A stretch of DNA of 64,000 bases, from contig CM065881.1 of the NCBI GenBank assembly GCA_033439255.1, positions 2,914,001-2,978,000 on the forward strand, in the 5' to 3' direction. Position 1 is the stretch's first letter; each line of letters starts with the position of its first letter. Source of the DNA: Hericium rajendrae (lineage: Eukaryota > Basidiomycota > Agaricomycetes > Russulales > Hericiaceae). Below, piece by piece: positions 12,083 to 23,617 of the stretch. The position numbers and the translations under genes were made by a program. The notes under the pieces were generated by a model. It saw only the letters and a program-made list of their open reading frames with translations, was not told the DNA's origin and searched no databases.

Positions 12083-12819
12083 GGCCGCTGCAACGGGACA
12101 GAACTGGAAGGGTTAAAAACCATCCTATTTTATATGCGAAGAAAGTGAGTCTGTTGGAGACGGTAGAAGTAGAAGTATACTTTCTGGGGTATGCATCAGA
12201 GCGCCTCAGAATCATGGGAGCACTGAGGCATCTGAGCTGCTTCGTGAAGCAGCTGGCTGGGCCGGGCTAAGCGGTGCTCACGCAATGTCAGTGTAAGTGC
12301 AGTGTAGTAACAGAGTGGTAAATGCGCATCTTGGGGGCACATTTAGGAACTTACATACTGGGTTGGATGTTTGATGCTGTATACCATGACAAACCGAATG
12401 TATGTTGTTGATGATCAAGGGCGCCTTGAACGCGACATGAAGATCGTTTCGCAAGTAAAAATATCACGTTCTTGTTCTGGAGGGAATAGCGGAGGAAGAA
12501 CAGCAGGTCCAAATTCTCGACCTGCCTCTTATTAACTAGTGTATTCAGTAGATCCCAGCCTATGATGCAGCAGTTCTTACTCATATGACATAGCTTGCAT
12601 GCCAAGTAGACTTGCAAAGCCATCTTGCGACTCTATCTGTCACTAGGAGTCGAAAGAAAGACGACGAAGTTGGTGGAAGCCACGGAGGCAGACTCATGAG
12701 GAGGAGGTTCGGGCATGCCTCGGGGACTGACACGTGACTCAAGCCTCTTGCTGACTAATGCAACCTCTTCAATACGACTCGTCGCGGTAGCAGTTGCACA
12801 CTCTTCCTCCACAACCACC
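12083..12819. promoter_or_regulatory. Divergent intergenic region between FAD oxidoreductase copy 1 and Rds3
   Basis: About 740 bases lie between two divergent start codons. The sequence is moderately AT-rich around 12300-12620 and contains no convincing open frame, repeat or RNA gene. The leader of the Rds3 gene (about 12720-12819) is pyrimidine-rich and ends ACAACCACC before the ATG. Confidence 0.35.
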
Positions 12820-13408
12820 ATGTCGAAGCACCACCCAGGTACGTAGCTTCATGCTTCACTGAACGTCCTTGCTAAATCTGTGGCAGATTTGATTATGTGC
12901 AGGCGTCAGCCCGGTATCGGTGAGTCAGAACAACCTGATAGTCTAAGACGAGCGAAGCTAAAACGCATTACAGCCATCGGTCGTCTTTGTGAGAAATGCG
13001 ATGGGAAATGGTGCGTTTAAAAGGCTTTTGTCTTCTTGAACATCTTCTTACGTTCTTCTAGCCCCGTGTGCGATTCCTATGTGCGACCCGAAACGCTTGT
13101 TCGTATTTGCGACGAGTGTAATTTCGGTACTTACGGTGGACGGTGTATCATCTGTGGCTCGCCTGGTAAGCATCTTCCGCTACCGCTATCGTTTTCATGC
13201 TAATCACATTTTGCAGGTATCTCTGATGCCTACTACTGCGCAGAGTGCACGCGGCTAGAGAAAGACCGGGACGGCTGTCCGAAGATCGTCAATTTGGGAG
13301 CCAGTCGGACAGATTTGTTCTATGAGCGGCGTCGACTTGGTATGTAGTTTCTCGATGGTGAACGCATTTGAGACTAACTCTTTTGTTACAGGGTTCAAGA
13401 AAGGCTAG
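12820..13408 (+). CDS. RDS3: Splicing factor Rds3/PHF5A, SF3b subunit
   Basis: Six very short exons (12820-12838, 12887-12919, 12974-13010, 13062-13165, 13217-13339, 13392-13408) join to a 110-residue protein, exactly the usual PHF5A length. It begins [20 protein letters not shown] and ends [14 protein letters not shown], both hallmarks of the family. Between them are many Cys in CxxC pairs ([29 protein letters not shown]), which form the zinc-bound knot. In the known spliceosome this subunit sits in the SF3b part of U2 snRNP and helps hold the branch-point helix. The exons are so small that the gene is easily missed by simple open-frame scans. No residue changes that would affect zinc binding are apparent. 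Confidence 0.95.
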
Positions 13409-13648
13409 CACCTGGCCTTTCCGCTGCGATACGCTACACGTTGTATATATTCAACAATACCATCTGTATTTTTGTACGTATAGAGTCTTGATTCCAGTAC
13501 ATAGAGCAATTGCTACCTGACGAACGAACCATTGTGCGACAAAGCAAGCAGACCAAAGACAAGGAAAGCAATACAACGTTGTAAATCCGACCGACACATT
13601 GTGATATATAGAAAGCGAAGATACATTATTCCAGGTGTGACAGGGTAT

Positions 13649-16600
13649 TCAGCATGGGAAATATACAGGTTCGGTGAGGATGGGGGAAGACCCTTGGGGA
13701 TTGCCCATGTCGACAAGATGCCTAACGGCCACCATATGTCAATTAGCAAGGACAGTCAGCAATCAGTGATATATAAATATACGCACTTAAAAGCATGCAT
13801 ATTAACGATAGCTTTGAACACCAAGAAGATATGGGTATTGTCGTGCTCGTCGATTTCCTCGCACTCTTCGCAAAGGTCCTTCTCACAGTACATGCAACGG
13901 TACCACTTTCCTACAATTGGTTGCATATGGCGATCACAATACGCCGAGGTGTGCAATAGATCGTTGAGATATTCTGTAAACGTGGATAGCTTAGTGAAAA
14001 GGTGTACTTGTCAATATTCTGCCACTAACCTGCCGGATTTTCCGTATTGGAGGCGATAGATGCGCGACGACCTACAGCGTCCTTGTATCTACGACAGAAG
14101 GGTTAGAGGACGTCTTCATCGAACAATAAAGGACGCACATGCTCGGAATGATAGGGAATTCTGATTCCAGTGGAGCCCGGTTATCGACAGGACGACGCAG
14201 TTTCACGAAGACGTGCATGGGATCATGGACCTTGTGAGATTTGACCTCGCAAGCTTCACACTTTCGGAGATAAAAGGGTCAACTACGTACAAGAGAGGGA
14301 CAAAGAGGAAAGAGCTACCAGGTTGTATGATGTCGGCTTGGAAGGACAAGAGAGACACTGATATCGTATGCCGATGACCGGCTATAGATAATCGTCACAA
14401 GATGCAAAGCATCGGAAGGGGATTTACCTACTTTGCTGCAGGAGTTACAGATGACCAAATGGTCATTGGAGTTCATGTTCTCCATGCCTACGGTTCTGAA
14501 GCTCGACGATGCACTGCCAGGGCTCGAGCGGTGGAGTGCCGAAAGGAGATCGACTTCGCTGCGACCGCTGACTGTCTGAGCATCTCGAGCTAAATTGGCC
14601 ACTCTAGCAACCTCCGTTTGCCTCAGGGGCAAGGGCAACTGCACAAGTAGTAAGAATTCATGAAGCCATGCAGTCAGCAGATGACGAGGCACAAGTTCCT
14701 GGTAGACGGACCTTCAGCATCTTATGGGAGGACGTGTGGCCTCCAGACGGTGAATCTAGCGGCTCTGCGGTACCAGCGACCTCGCAATTTCCGCATATAT
14801 CCACATCGTCACATTCGATGCAATGATAGCGAGCTCCAATTACATCCTGCTTGCAGCTATGACGCGGTCCGTGAACACCTGATGAGGAAGAAACAGAAGT
14901 TGACGTACTATGAACATTGCACGCCTTCGTGCTTTAGTGCTGCGGAAGGAGCATGAACGGTAAGTAGAAGGACATAAATTTTTGGGAAGATACACTGACA
15001 AGGTTCATCCGCAGCATCGAAGGTCTGGATCTCGCTTGACAGTTCGGGAGCGCTTTGAGAACGCGCAGGTTTATCGGACATGGTCAAAAACGCGTGTATT
15101 GGGTGTATGTTATGCACCCCGCTGCGGATGTGATAAGTGATAAGAATGACAAGCAGAAGAGCAGAAGGATCCTTACCCGTAACACGCACGACAAAGTACA
15201 TAGCAATCACAAGACACGCACTTGTAGCGGTTGTTGTACAAGGGGACACGACATGCAGAACAGTTCGAAATGGCACGCTCGTCGTGCTCTATCCATGATA
15301 ATGTCAGAATGGGATAAGCAGCATCGATATAGACGACACCTACTGATGTCTTCCCAGCCGCTGAAACCCCATATCATCTCGCAGTACGCGTGCCGGAGTT
15401 GGCCCTTCTGCTTAGGGGCACTGCGTCGGCGAGCAGAGATTTCCTCGGGGGATGGCAGACTGTCTTGATCTCTCCTCAGTGTGCCGTCCCAGAGGCTAAG
15501 CGATAGCGAGTGGTCAACGCCAGATTTCTGGATACACACGCTGCAGAGCTCATATCCCGGAGAATGTGTGGACGACGACGATACCGATCCCGAGTTCGAC
15601 TGAGAAGGAGCAGAAGAATTGGAGCTGCCTGCGACCAGAGTGGGAGAGATCGATGGTGTATCCGGAAGCGGCTTCTGGTCCAGTCCAGGGAAAGCAGCGG
15701 CGGGAAACTGAGGAGATGACCGATGTGCGTGAGGGGGGTACGCGAAAATGCTGCTGGCGCCGGAGTTGCTTGCATAGACCTTTCCACCGACGGCGCGGCC
15801 CTTTCCTTTGCCAGCCACGAGATCTGCTTCCAACACTTCCCTCGACGCAGGAGTCTTCTCGCCACATGTTACGCACACATAGCGCATGGAATCAAGGATT
15901 GTGTTGCACTCGGAGCAAGCAGTAACTTCAGGCGGGACCAGCAGCTCAGCAGGTATAGAAAACTGGCCGTTGGCTTGATCCAGAGTATACACCACTGGCT
16001 CGGACACCGAGGACGATGAGATGGATGGGCGACGTGGAGATGTCTCTGAGAAAGCCGGGTATCCTGAAGAGGGTCGTCCAGCAGATTCCTCCGTCGACAT
16101 GGACACAGGCCGAGATCTGGACGGCCCCTCGCTTTGACTCGCCTCGTATGAAACGCTCTGACGATCGTCCGCCCCGGTACCTCTAGAAGACTCAGATCTC
16201 CCCGACCACAAGTAGTAGCGTTCGATGCCTCTGTGATCAACCTGTAGAGACAAACGATGCTCGGCATCGTCAGAGAGTGGGCTGTCCGTATTCAGTGAAA
16301 ACGTATCAGCCTCGGAAGGCTCATGGAGAGGGCCCATTCGAGTCTTGTGCAGACGGCTCTGCTCCTGGATCCACATGATGGAGTGCTGGGGAGTCAGGGA
16401 GTGCGTGGGTTCATCCTCAAGTCGAAGACGCTCAAATACTGCGGACGGGTCGGTAGGATAGCGCGCCGAAGCGCCTTGCGAAGCCCGATCCTCCGCAGAA
16501 CTTGGGCCTTGATCAACAGACAGCGTGATAGCCGACTGGATGTCGGAGTGAGCCGCATCCGAAGACCGGGAAGGTGACCTTGCAGGGTTATGGAATGTAC

Positions 16601-17264
16601 GCGAAGCGGAACGCGCAGACCGAGCAATTATCTTCTTGAATAACGTGTCCGGCTTCGAGCGAGCGGCTTGACGATATCCAGTATCATGAGAGCTGATCGT
16701 GACAGCATCATCATCCTGTGGTCCGGACATGCTCCCATCAAGGGGAAGGGAGATGGCACTATTGGATCCGTTGCGGTCATCTTCAAAACTAGCCAACGAT
16801 GAACTGTCTGATAGTGCGGGGCCATCATAGTAGCCAATGTCGATCTGGATCTCCATGGTTATCCTATTTTTCGACATTATGCTCCGATATGAAAGGCTGG
16901 AGGCGCCCGAAGAGATCGTCGTGTCGTCACCTTTGCAGTAGAATTGGATGGCGTCGTTTAGTTCCTCGTCCGACTCGATATAGGTTTCTTCATTATCATC
17001 GTCGGTCCACTTGATCCTAAAGTTATGCAACTGAAATGCCTTTCCGACCTGATCAACGAGTCAGTATCAAGTATGATTCCAAGCAGACAACTTTGCAGTT
17101 ACCCGGTGTGCGAGTCTGTCGAATGTGCAATTTCTTGCGGATTCGAAGGAAACTTTCTTTCGCCTCGAGTTATAATCGCATTTGATGATGAGAGGCCTAT
17201 CAGGCCTAGAATTTGATTGCGAGTCAGAAGAACTCGATATGAACGTATGCGAGTCGGACGCCAT
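13649..17264 (-). CDS. PB1-domain protein with multiple ZZ zinc fingers, Nbr1/p62-like
   Basis: The first exon (MASDSHTFISSSSDSQ) and the next encode a PB1 domain: RPLIIKCDYNSRRKK with the basic-face Lys, and IKWTDDDNEETYIESDEEL with the acidic OPCA cluster, so both interaction faces are present. A Ser-rich disordered stretch of over 300 residues follows. Then come ZZ-type fingers: one around 15480-15980 (CSEC, CVTC, a long insert, then CSVC); one at 15050-15290 (NCSACRVPLYNNRYKCVSC, then HNIHPIHAFLTM); one near 14750-14880 (GARYHCIECDDVDICGNC); one near 14200-14480 (GIRYQCLSCPSKP, then CEAC); and the last at 13800-13970 (GKWYRCMYCEKDLCEECEE). The protein ends ILTEPVYFPC. PB1 plus ZZ is the layout of selective-autophagy receptors Nbr1 and p62; no FW domain or clear LIR was recognised. 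A scaffold or cargo-receptor role is inferred, not shown. Confidence 0.8.
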
Positions 17265-18005
17265 CGTCCCGCAGCTATAGGTCCATGTGGTAGAATCGCA
17301 AGGATGCGCAGCGAGGGACTTTACACCTTACGTCAGCACCTTCGATGCGATAACCATTAACTCTTTTTGGACGCGACTCGTACGTTCATACGTTCACTCA
17401 CATAACGCAGGCCTCCCTCCATCAACCAAGACGAAAAATCTGCTCCAAGTCCTAATCTATGCACCAGCCTGTGCTATAGGAAAAACAATATGGTGTCCAG
17501 GTCTACTAATCTGACTTCGAGATCGGTCGTATATCGTCCGAAGTTCTATGACATGAGGCCGTTCATATATCGATCTACTTCTCCTGGCCCACCTGGCTAA
17601 CTCCTTGCCTCTGACCATGCCGTGGTCCATGGAAGACTGCTTTCAGTCTGCCTCGACTCTTCCAAATTCTTGTGCCTGCAGCGAGGATCCTCGATTTCCA
17701 ACAACGTTTTCGCAGCACGCGGCACTTTGCTCCAGCTCCAGCTACAGCGGTCACCTGCTTTGGCTTCTCCATATATTAATTCTCCTTACAGCGCAGGGAC
17801 GGCATCAAGATTTTACTTTGTCCCACATTTGTGCCGTATGCCGTATACGACGGGCTCTCTCCATACCGGCCGGGCAGACTTCGGATTGTCTACAGTATGT
17901 GATCACAATTTATGGCACGCATACCCCGTTTCCCGACAATGACGCGAGTAGTTGCCCTCTATAAAAGGTGTGCTGGCACTCGTTGTGATCCCACAGGTAT
18001 CAAGC
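17265..18005 (+). promoter_or_regulatory. Intergenic region and TATA-driven promoter of the GH45 gene
   Basis: About 740 bases lie between the divergent ZZ-protein and GH45 genes. A clear TATA box, TATAAAAG, is at 17960-17967, about 40 bases before the GH45 ATG at 18006, implying a very short leader. Nothing else in the stretch is recognisable as a gene. Confidence 0.6.
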
Positions 18006-18785
18006 ATGAAGTACCTTCTCTCTGTATTTCCTCTCTTTGCGGCTGCGCTGCGTGTCCGTGGTGCGGCCCTCGACGAACGCGCAACGGGAGGCTATGTACA
18101 GAATCCTTCCGGCACCGCGTCCTTTACCATGTACTCAGGCTGCGGCTCCCCAGGTACGTCTCTTTCACCCTCGCCCTCGACCGTCACATACCAAATGTCC
18201 CGCAGCGTGCGGTGTCTCCGCCTCCGGCTTCACCGCCGCCATGAACCAGCTCGCGTTCGGCTCCGCGCCCGGGCTGGGCGCAGGCGACGCCTGCGGCCGC
18301 TGCTTCTCCCTCACGGGCACCGCGGACCCGTTCTCGCCCGCCTTCACCGGGCCCTTCAACACCGTCGTAGTGAAGGTCACGGACCTGTGCCCCGTCGCCG
18401 GCAACCAGGAGTGGTGCGGCCAGAGCACGTCGAACCCCGACAATCAGCACGGCGAGCCAGTCCAGTACGTGTTTCCATATGATGTCGAAGTTTGAGGGGT
18501 TCTTATGACGTGGCTGCAGCTTCGACCTGTGTGAAGACACGGGCGCGTCTGCATCGTTCTTCCCGTCGGGCCATGGCGCGCTGACCGGCACCTTTACCGA
18601 GGTGTCGTGCAGCCAGTGGTCGGGCACCGATGGTAGCAGTGAGTTCACCGGCGCGTGCATCACCGGCGAGACTGCCCCAAACTGGCCCTCTGTTGCATGC
18701 GGCAACAAAGGTTCGTTGTGGAGACACATACGAGAGCAGCATGCTGATTGAATGTCTGAAATTTATAGGGACAGCTCCGAGCTGA
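18006..18785 (+). CDS. cel45A: Secreted GH45 endoglucanase, subfamily C
   Basis: Four exons (introns at 18155-18205, 18465-18519 and about 18712-18768) encode about 200 residues with a signal peptide (MKYLLSVFPLFAAALRVRG) and a short pro-segment before ATGGYVQNPSGTASFTMYSG. The mature protein is a double-psi beta-barrel. It closely follows the well-studied Phanerochaete chrysosporium enzyme PcCel45A from GCGSPACG through to GNKGTAPS. The residues identified as catalytic in that enzyme are present: Asn in AGNQEWCG and the general-acid Asp in HFDLCEDTG. Known activity is endo-cleavage of beta-1,4-glucan, with amorphous cellulose or glucan preferred. There is no carbohydrate-binding module. Subfamily C members resemble expansins structurally, so non-hydrolytic activity is an alternative, but the conserved pair argues for hydrolysis. 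The gene is convergent with the palmitoyltransferase. Confidence 0.93.
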
Positions 18786-18923
18786 TTGCGTAACGGGTCA
18801 ACTATATTGACGCAGTATAGTATCGTCTGGTTATTACGGTCCATAGGTGCTGTAAAATGGTGAATCGTGTATCGGATATAGTCAAAGGATCACAGTGAAA
18901 TCGTGCATTCTGCTGGGTATGCA

Positions 18924-20486
18924 TTAGGAAAGGTACTCTGCGTCATGAGCCTCCGCCGTCTGCTCCTTCATTCGTTTCAAAACAGCTGGATTGATCTTCG
19001 GCCACACATATTCCTCCCTGCGGTTGCTTCCGGTCAACCGGGTAAATTGGAGGCCAGAACCGATTTCACTGACCTTCTGCGAGCGAAAATATCAAAGAGT
19101 GGAGAGGCCAGCATCCGCTGCCAGTTCGCTCGTCGTCCGAGGTCATACGGACGCTCATCAGGAAGGACTTCGAAAACCCGACGAGCGGGCAATAACATCG
19201 GTTCAAACCTGGTATCACAGATCCTTGTACTCTCGATGGCAGAGGAACGACTGGAGTTCCTGCTCACGTGGAGCGTAGGAATGCATACGAACTTGCCCGT
19301 GTGCCGGGTCTTCCGTGGTTTACGAACTCGGACGGTATCGAGTGTTGTCCGACCTAAGAGCACATCTCGGGTGGCGACTATTGCCATGCACTAATTTCCA
19401 CTCGTCAGCATTCTGCCAGACCGCGAATACCGAGAACGTACTGCAGCGAACAGCGCAAGAAGCATGCCGGCAGTGACGATAACGGCCACCCTTACATGAG
19501 GCGTCTCGACCAAGCCTCCATCAAACCAGCCAGCTTCGCGTGCGTTTTCTCGCTCAGCCTGTAGAACGCGGTACCCAAGAAAGGTGCCGAGCACCCAGCG
19601 CCCGAGTGGTCCCCCAAAAAATATCCACGAGTACCATCTACTCCACCAAACTCGATAAGTCCAAGCATCGGCCTGGGACTCACGCAAAGCGAGCGCGAGA
19701 TGCGAGAGCAGAGGCCGCCAGATGGGGAACGCCGCAAATGGTACAAGGGTGGCGGTCAGATAGAGAAGGGTGAGGAAGGCCTTTAAGCGTGAAGCCGTGA
19801 CGCAGTTGCCAAGCTTTCAAGATCCAGGCTTTAGAATATGGTAAATAGGTCCTCTGTGGGAGGCACTTACCCATGGGCAATGGTGGTCGAAACCTAGACG
19901 GCAGACTCCGCAGGTCGAGCAGTGATGGGTCCCTGGAGGCCTCCATAGTCCGCGACAGTTTCCCTTCGAGCAGAAGTCTAGCGTGCCATCGGAGAGACAT
20001 TCATAGGGCTCGATGAGAGTCTCCACAGGCGGTGGCGGATGTATAGGTATACTGTGTGTCGTCCGCCCAAGGCAGAGGTGCAGGTGGACAGCTGCGAGCA
20101 GCGGAAACGACGCGTTGAGGAGCACGATGTATATCGCTTGCGTGTGCTGGTTCAGCATAATGACTTGAATAAATTTTCAGTAGGAACTTACCTCCTGCTA
20201 TGGTATGACCATGACGACGGATGAGCCAACCTACTAAAGGACGGTTAGCCCGAGAAGTCGAACGGAACGAAAGCGCAATCTGCACGCTTACAGCCAACTC
20301 GAATACGGATATATACCAGCCATAGCTATCTGACAGGAATCACCTCACGAGAGTTAAATAAGCAGTTCGTGAGGAGAAAGTTGCGTACCATATGATTGAG
20401 AACACAAGGAGCTGGATGGCCGTCTCGACAACTCTCGTGGTGAAAGTCCGCACCCCCGAAAAGACGACCGCTCTTCGAGAAAGCAT
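18924..20486 (-). CDS. DHHC-type protein S-acyltransferase (palmitoyltransferase)
   Basis: A multi-exon minus-strand gene of roughly 400 residues. The first exon, MLSRRAVVFSGVRTFTTR, leads into a transmembrane helix, and a second hydrophobic exon follows. The cysteine-rich core has GTHHCSTCGVCRLGFDHHCP, giving the catalytic DHHC signature with its zinc-binding Cys/His. Two later hydrophobic segments (around 19750 and 19440-19500) complete the usual four-helix topology. The last exon is reached through a 56-base intron (GTCAGT...CGCAG) and encodes EEYVWPKINPAVLKRMKEQ, a tail common in fungal DHHC proteins. In the family the Cys of DHHC is auto-acylated and the acyl chain is then passed to substrate cysteines at Golgi, vacuole or plasma membrane. 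The exact paralogue (PFA3/PFA4/others) is not resolved. Confidence 0.87.
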
Positions 20487-20974
20487 TTTGATGGTATAGA
20501 TGAATGGATTATCGATATACCAGACGACTCATGCTCCCCATTTCACGTCAAGAACGCCTCGAGGTGTAGTGGATGACCGTTAAGATGAAGAGCCACAGGC
20601 GCCGCTCCGTCATGTGAACTCTGTCCTTTCTCACCCCCGCCATCTTCCTGGCCGGTTTACCTGACTTCTTGATGTTCTCCTGCATCAACTACTGCATTTG
20701 AGATACTAACGCGTTCTGCCAAGGAAATGGCAAGGTGCGTACTCGCGGTCTGTCTAAGGGCTACCGAGTACGCCTCTACAGACCGCGAGTTGAGGCAATA
20801 TCGTTATTATAAGGCACAATCACATCTATCCAGCTAGCGCCTGCTCAGCCTCCCTGCTGATATCTGTATCTCGCCTATTTGCAGCATTTATACTCTGTAG
20901 CTCTTCGGACTTCAGTACTTCAGTGCCAGCGTTTCTTTCTTCGTTCCCGCTACCATCATCCGCTGTTTTGTGCG
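20487..20974. promoter_or_regulatory. Divergent promoter region with nested inverted repeats
   Basis: This 488-base gap lies between the start codons of the palmitoyltransferase and the phosphatase. It holds a perfect 13-base inverted repeat (20741-20753 with 20778-20790; arm ACTCGCGGTCTGT). A second perfect 9-base repeat partly overlaps it (20737-20745 with 20765-20773; arm GCGTACTCG). The two pairings share bases and cannot form at once. A regulatory role for both genes is possible but unproven. Confidence 0.5.
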
Positions 20975-21706
20975 ATGCTGTCCTTCGGCGCCCCGACCTG
21001 GCAAGCATCTCTACTATCCACCGCCCAAGCCTCGAGCGGTAAGGCCTCCAAAAACAGCACGAAAGGCCGCGCCGCATCGCAGATCCTTCCGCGCCTCTAC
21101 CTCACAGACTACTTCACCGCGCGCAGCGCGGACAACCTGAAGCGCCTCGGCATCACGCACGTCGTCTCCGTGATCGAACACGTCCCCGAGCTCCCGGAGT
21201 CGCTGCCGGAGCTGCGGCGGCTACACGTCCCCGTGCTGGACCGGCCGGAGGCGGACATCCTGAGCCATCTGGACGCGACGACGGCATTCATCCAGGATGC
21301 GCTCGCGGAGAACGAGACGAACAAGGTCATGGTGCGTCCTCGTGCTTTTCTCCGTCGTGTGCGACCGGCTCAGTCGCGTGCCGCACGAGCGTAGGTCCAC
21401 TGCTTCCAGGGCATCAGCAGAAGCGCGGCCGTTGTGAGCGCGTACATCATGGCCACGATGCACATGGGCGCACCAGAGGCTGTCGCTTTCGTGAAAGCCA
21501 AACGCGGCATCATCAACCCCAATCCGGGCTTCGTGCGCCAGTTGCACAGCTACGCGGCGCATCTTCCGCCGCGGCCGGCGAAAGAGGCCAGGCATAGTCT
21601 GGGGTTCAACATGGGCAAGATCAGACGGTTAGTGGACTGGGATGGCGCAGCGTCCGGATCAGCACTAGAGAAACCGACCACGAAGGTCACTGTGGCGGAA
21701 ACTTGA
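20975..21706 (+). CDS. Dual-specificity protein phosphatase
   Basis: Two exons encode about 220 residues. Exon 1 carries the family N-terminus (ILPRLYLTDYFTARSADNL, then ITHVVSVIEH) and the general-acid region near VLDRPEADILSHL. After a roughly 65-base intron, exon 2 opens with VHCFQGISRSAAVVSAYIM, the complete P-loop HCx5R with catalytic Cys and Arg. AYIMATMHMGAPEAVAFVKAK and RGIINPNPGF are standard DSP features. No extra domain is seen, so it is a small atypical DSP acting on phospho-Ser/Thr/Tyr or a non-protein phosphate. The chosen ATG at 20975 lies just before the first conserved residues; an in-frame ATG at 20879 exists but would add an unconserved leader. Confidence 0.88.
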
Positions 21707-22187
21707 TGTCGTCGAGTCGGTTCATGGTCTTCTTGCCATCTCATGCTCGGTGCTGTTTTATCCGTCTTCTTGGTGCCCACTGGATCGCTTTGCATGTGTA
21801 CAACACGACTACGTACGATGGGTTATACCTTACGGATGAGAGAATGGACTCAGGTTATTGCTCTATACGTCTCGCATTCTTGTACAGACTACGATACCTA
21901 AGATACCCTCATGCTCTGTAGAAACTCCATTCCTGTGTACGATACCAAAGGCCCAGGTCCGACAATGCATATGCGTGCAAGAAATCTGTTACATCGGCTA
22001 TTCCAAAGTAGCTGCCCAGAACGATACCCGAGAAAGATGTTCTCGGGAAGCGCACTCCTGGGAAGTGCAGATCGAATGCGGTCCGGCGTCCGGGTGAAGC
22101 TCGGGGTGGCGAGTCTCGCCTCGAAGGAAATCGGATATCCCACATTGTGGTCTTGTCCACGAATAGAACAACGTTGCCATCCAGACT
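21707..22187. other. Intergenic region between the phosphatase and Med4
   Basis: About 480 bases between convergent genes. No reliable coding, RNA or repeat feature was found. It should hold the 3' untranslated regions and terminators of both neighbours. Confidence 0.3.
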
Positions 22188-23055
22188 TCATAGATCCGGA
22201 TTGAGATCAAGGTCCAGGTCAAATACCTGCTGTGGACGATTATCCACAGGACGGTATGGATTCACAGCAGGGCCACGGCGCTGCTCAGCTTGTGGCGAGG
22301 GCGAGGGCGCTACAACAAGTTCAGTCAATATTGGATCAGATGTTTGGTAACAAGACTCACGTCTTCCAACGGAATGGGTCTCGCCAAGCAGACCCAACGG
22401 CGCTTCTGCATTGAGACGGCCACGACGCATCTTCTCTTCGTTTGGAAATGGTGGGAAGAAGAGCGGCGGCGGCGGCTGGCCAGGTAAGGCCAGGTCCGGC
22501 ATATTCGGTGGGGCAGACGTGAAGGCACTCAGGCTCTGTGCGTATGCAAGGAGCTCCGGGTACGGTATTGCACCTGCAGAAATGAGATGCATGCAGAGGA
22601 CACGAACGCCGGCACCCAGAATCCCTGGACGTACCTTCTTTAGCTTTTTCAATTGCCTGTATCCTTTCGTCACCTTCGCTGATCATGACACCCAAATCCT
22701 GCCTCCCCTCCTCCAGCTCCTCCACCATTGCCCGCCACCGCCCCTCCATCTCGAGCAGCTCGCGCTTGAGTGCCTCGATCTTGCGTTGCTTCGCCTGGTG
22801 TATCCGCGCCAGCTGCACAGCGGACGCCATCGCCGTGTCAAATTCCATGAATGCCGACAGCGGGGGCGGAGGCGGCGGTTTTGTCTGCACCGGCGCGAGC
22901 GACTGGAGGAGCTGCGACGACAGCGCTTGGAGATCGTACAGCGGGTTCAGAAGGATGTTCGTCATCGACGTCTCCGGCAATGGCGCCGTTGGCTGTTGTG
23001 CCGCCCGCCCTACAGGGCGTGATGGGCCCGCCGTCACATTAGAGGGAAACGACAT
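22188..23055 (-). CDS. MED4: Mediator complex subunit 4
   Basis: Three exons encode about 250 residues. The N-terminal half contains a long coiled coil (IHQAKQRKIEALKRELLEME, then WRAMVEELEEGRQDLGVMI). The second exon has the family signature IPYPELLAYAQSLSAFTSAP, followed by a Pro-rich PPNMP segment. The C-terminus is low-complexity and ends in alternating Asp-Leu (VFDLDLDLNPDL). Med4 is an essential core subunit of the middle module of Mediator, which links activators to RNA polymerase II. The start MSFPSNVTAGPSRPVG is the only ATG that opens the conserved part. It is divergent from FAD oxidoreductase copy 2. Confidence 0.85.
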
Positions 23056-23617
23056 CTCCCGTCGACGAGGTCGACGATGGCTCGGAGCAAGGTGTCTGGA
23101 ACGCGTGCGCACGTGATGGAGTACTTGTTGGCATTTTGACGCCGGCGATGTTGGGATTGTCGATATGTCGAGAACTTGGGCTGCTATCCTTACATCCTCG
23201 TGCACTGCGCTCAAAACCCTCGAGACACACCTGATCAATCGCAATTTCCATTAGCGCGCGCTCTCGGCGGCTAGAAAACATCCGATATACAATATTTGGC
23301 TTCTCAAATCTCACCCCTTGGGCTGCGCACATTTTGTTAGATATTACATCGTGTTTTCCTGGCGATTTGGGCATTCAGTTGCGTGGGCAGTGCTTAATAT
23401 CACTGCCTCCAGGCAATGTTGCGCGCTCAAATCTACTCCCTCAATCAATGCATCAACCCTGCGGGGTGCACTGCGGGTGCTGCGGCCACTAAGATGGGTT
23501 AGTGAAGCGGAAGCTGAGCTTCGGCCCATCTACTTAAAAGATCGCTTTCCTTCCCATCGCTGAAACATAGGATCATCTTCAAACTTTTCTCAGTAAACTT
23601 GCATCACCGCAGCGACG
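23056..23617 (+). promoter_or_regulatory. Divergent intergenic region; TATA-like element upstream of FAD oxidoreductase copy 2
   Basis: About 560 bases between the Med4 and oxidoreductase start codons. A TACTTAAAAG element near 23530 lies about 90 bases before the ATG at 23618 and is the best core-promoter candidate. Short open frames here show no family resemblance and are not called. Confidence 0.4.

Noticed and set aside
19034-19060. Stop codon after VLASNLPG as the end of the DHHC protein
   Set aside because: A 56-base intron with a good donor (GTCAGT), branch point and acceptor (CGCAG) bypasses it and leads to EEYVWPKINPAVLKRMKEQ, a tail expected for this family.
23039-23374. Possible small gene between Med4 and FAD oxidoreductase copy 2
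   Set aside because: No family resemblance, no splice-consistent extension and it overlaps the Med4 start; treated as intergenic.
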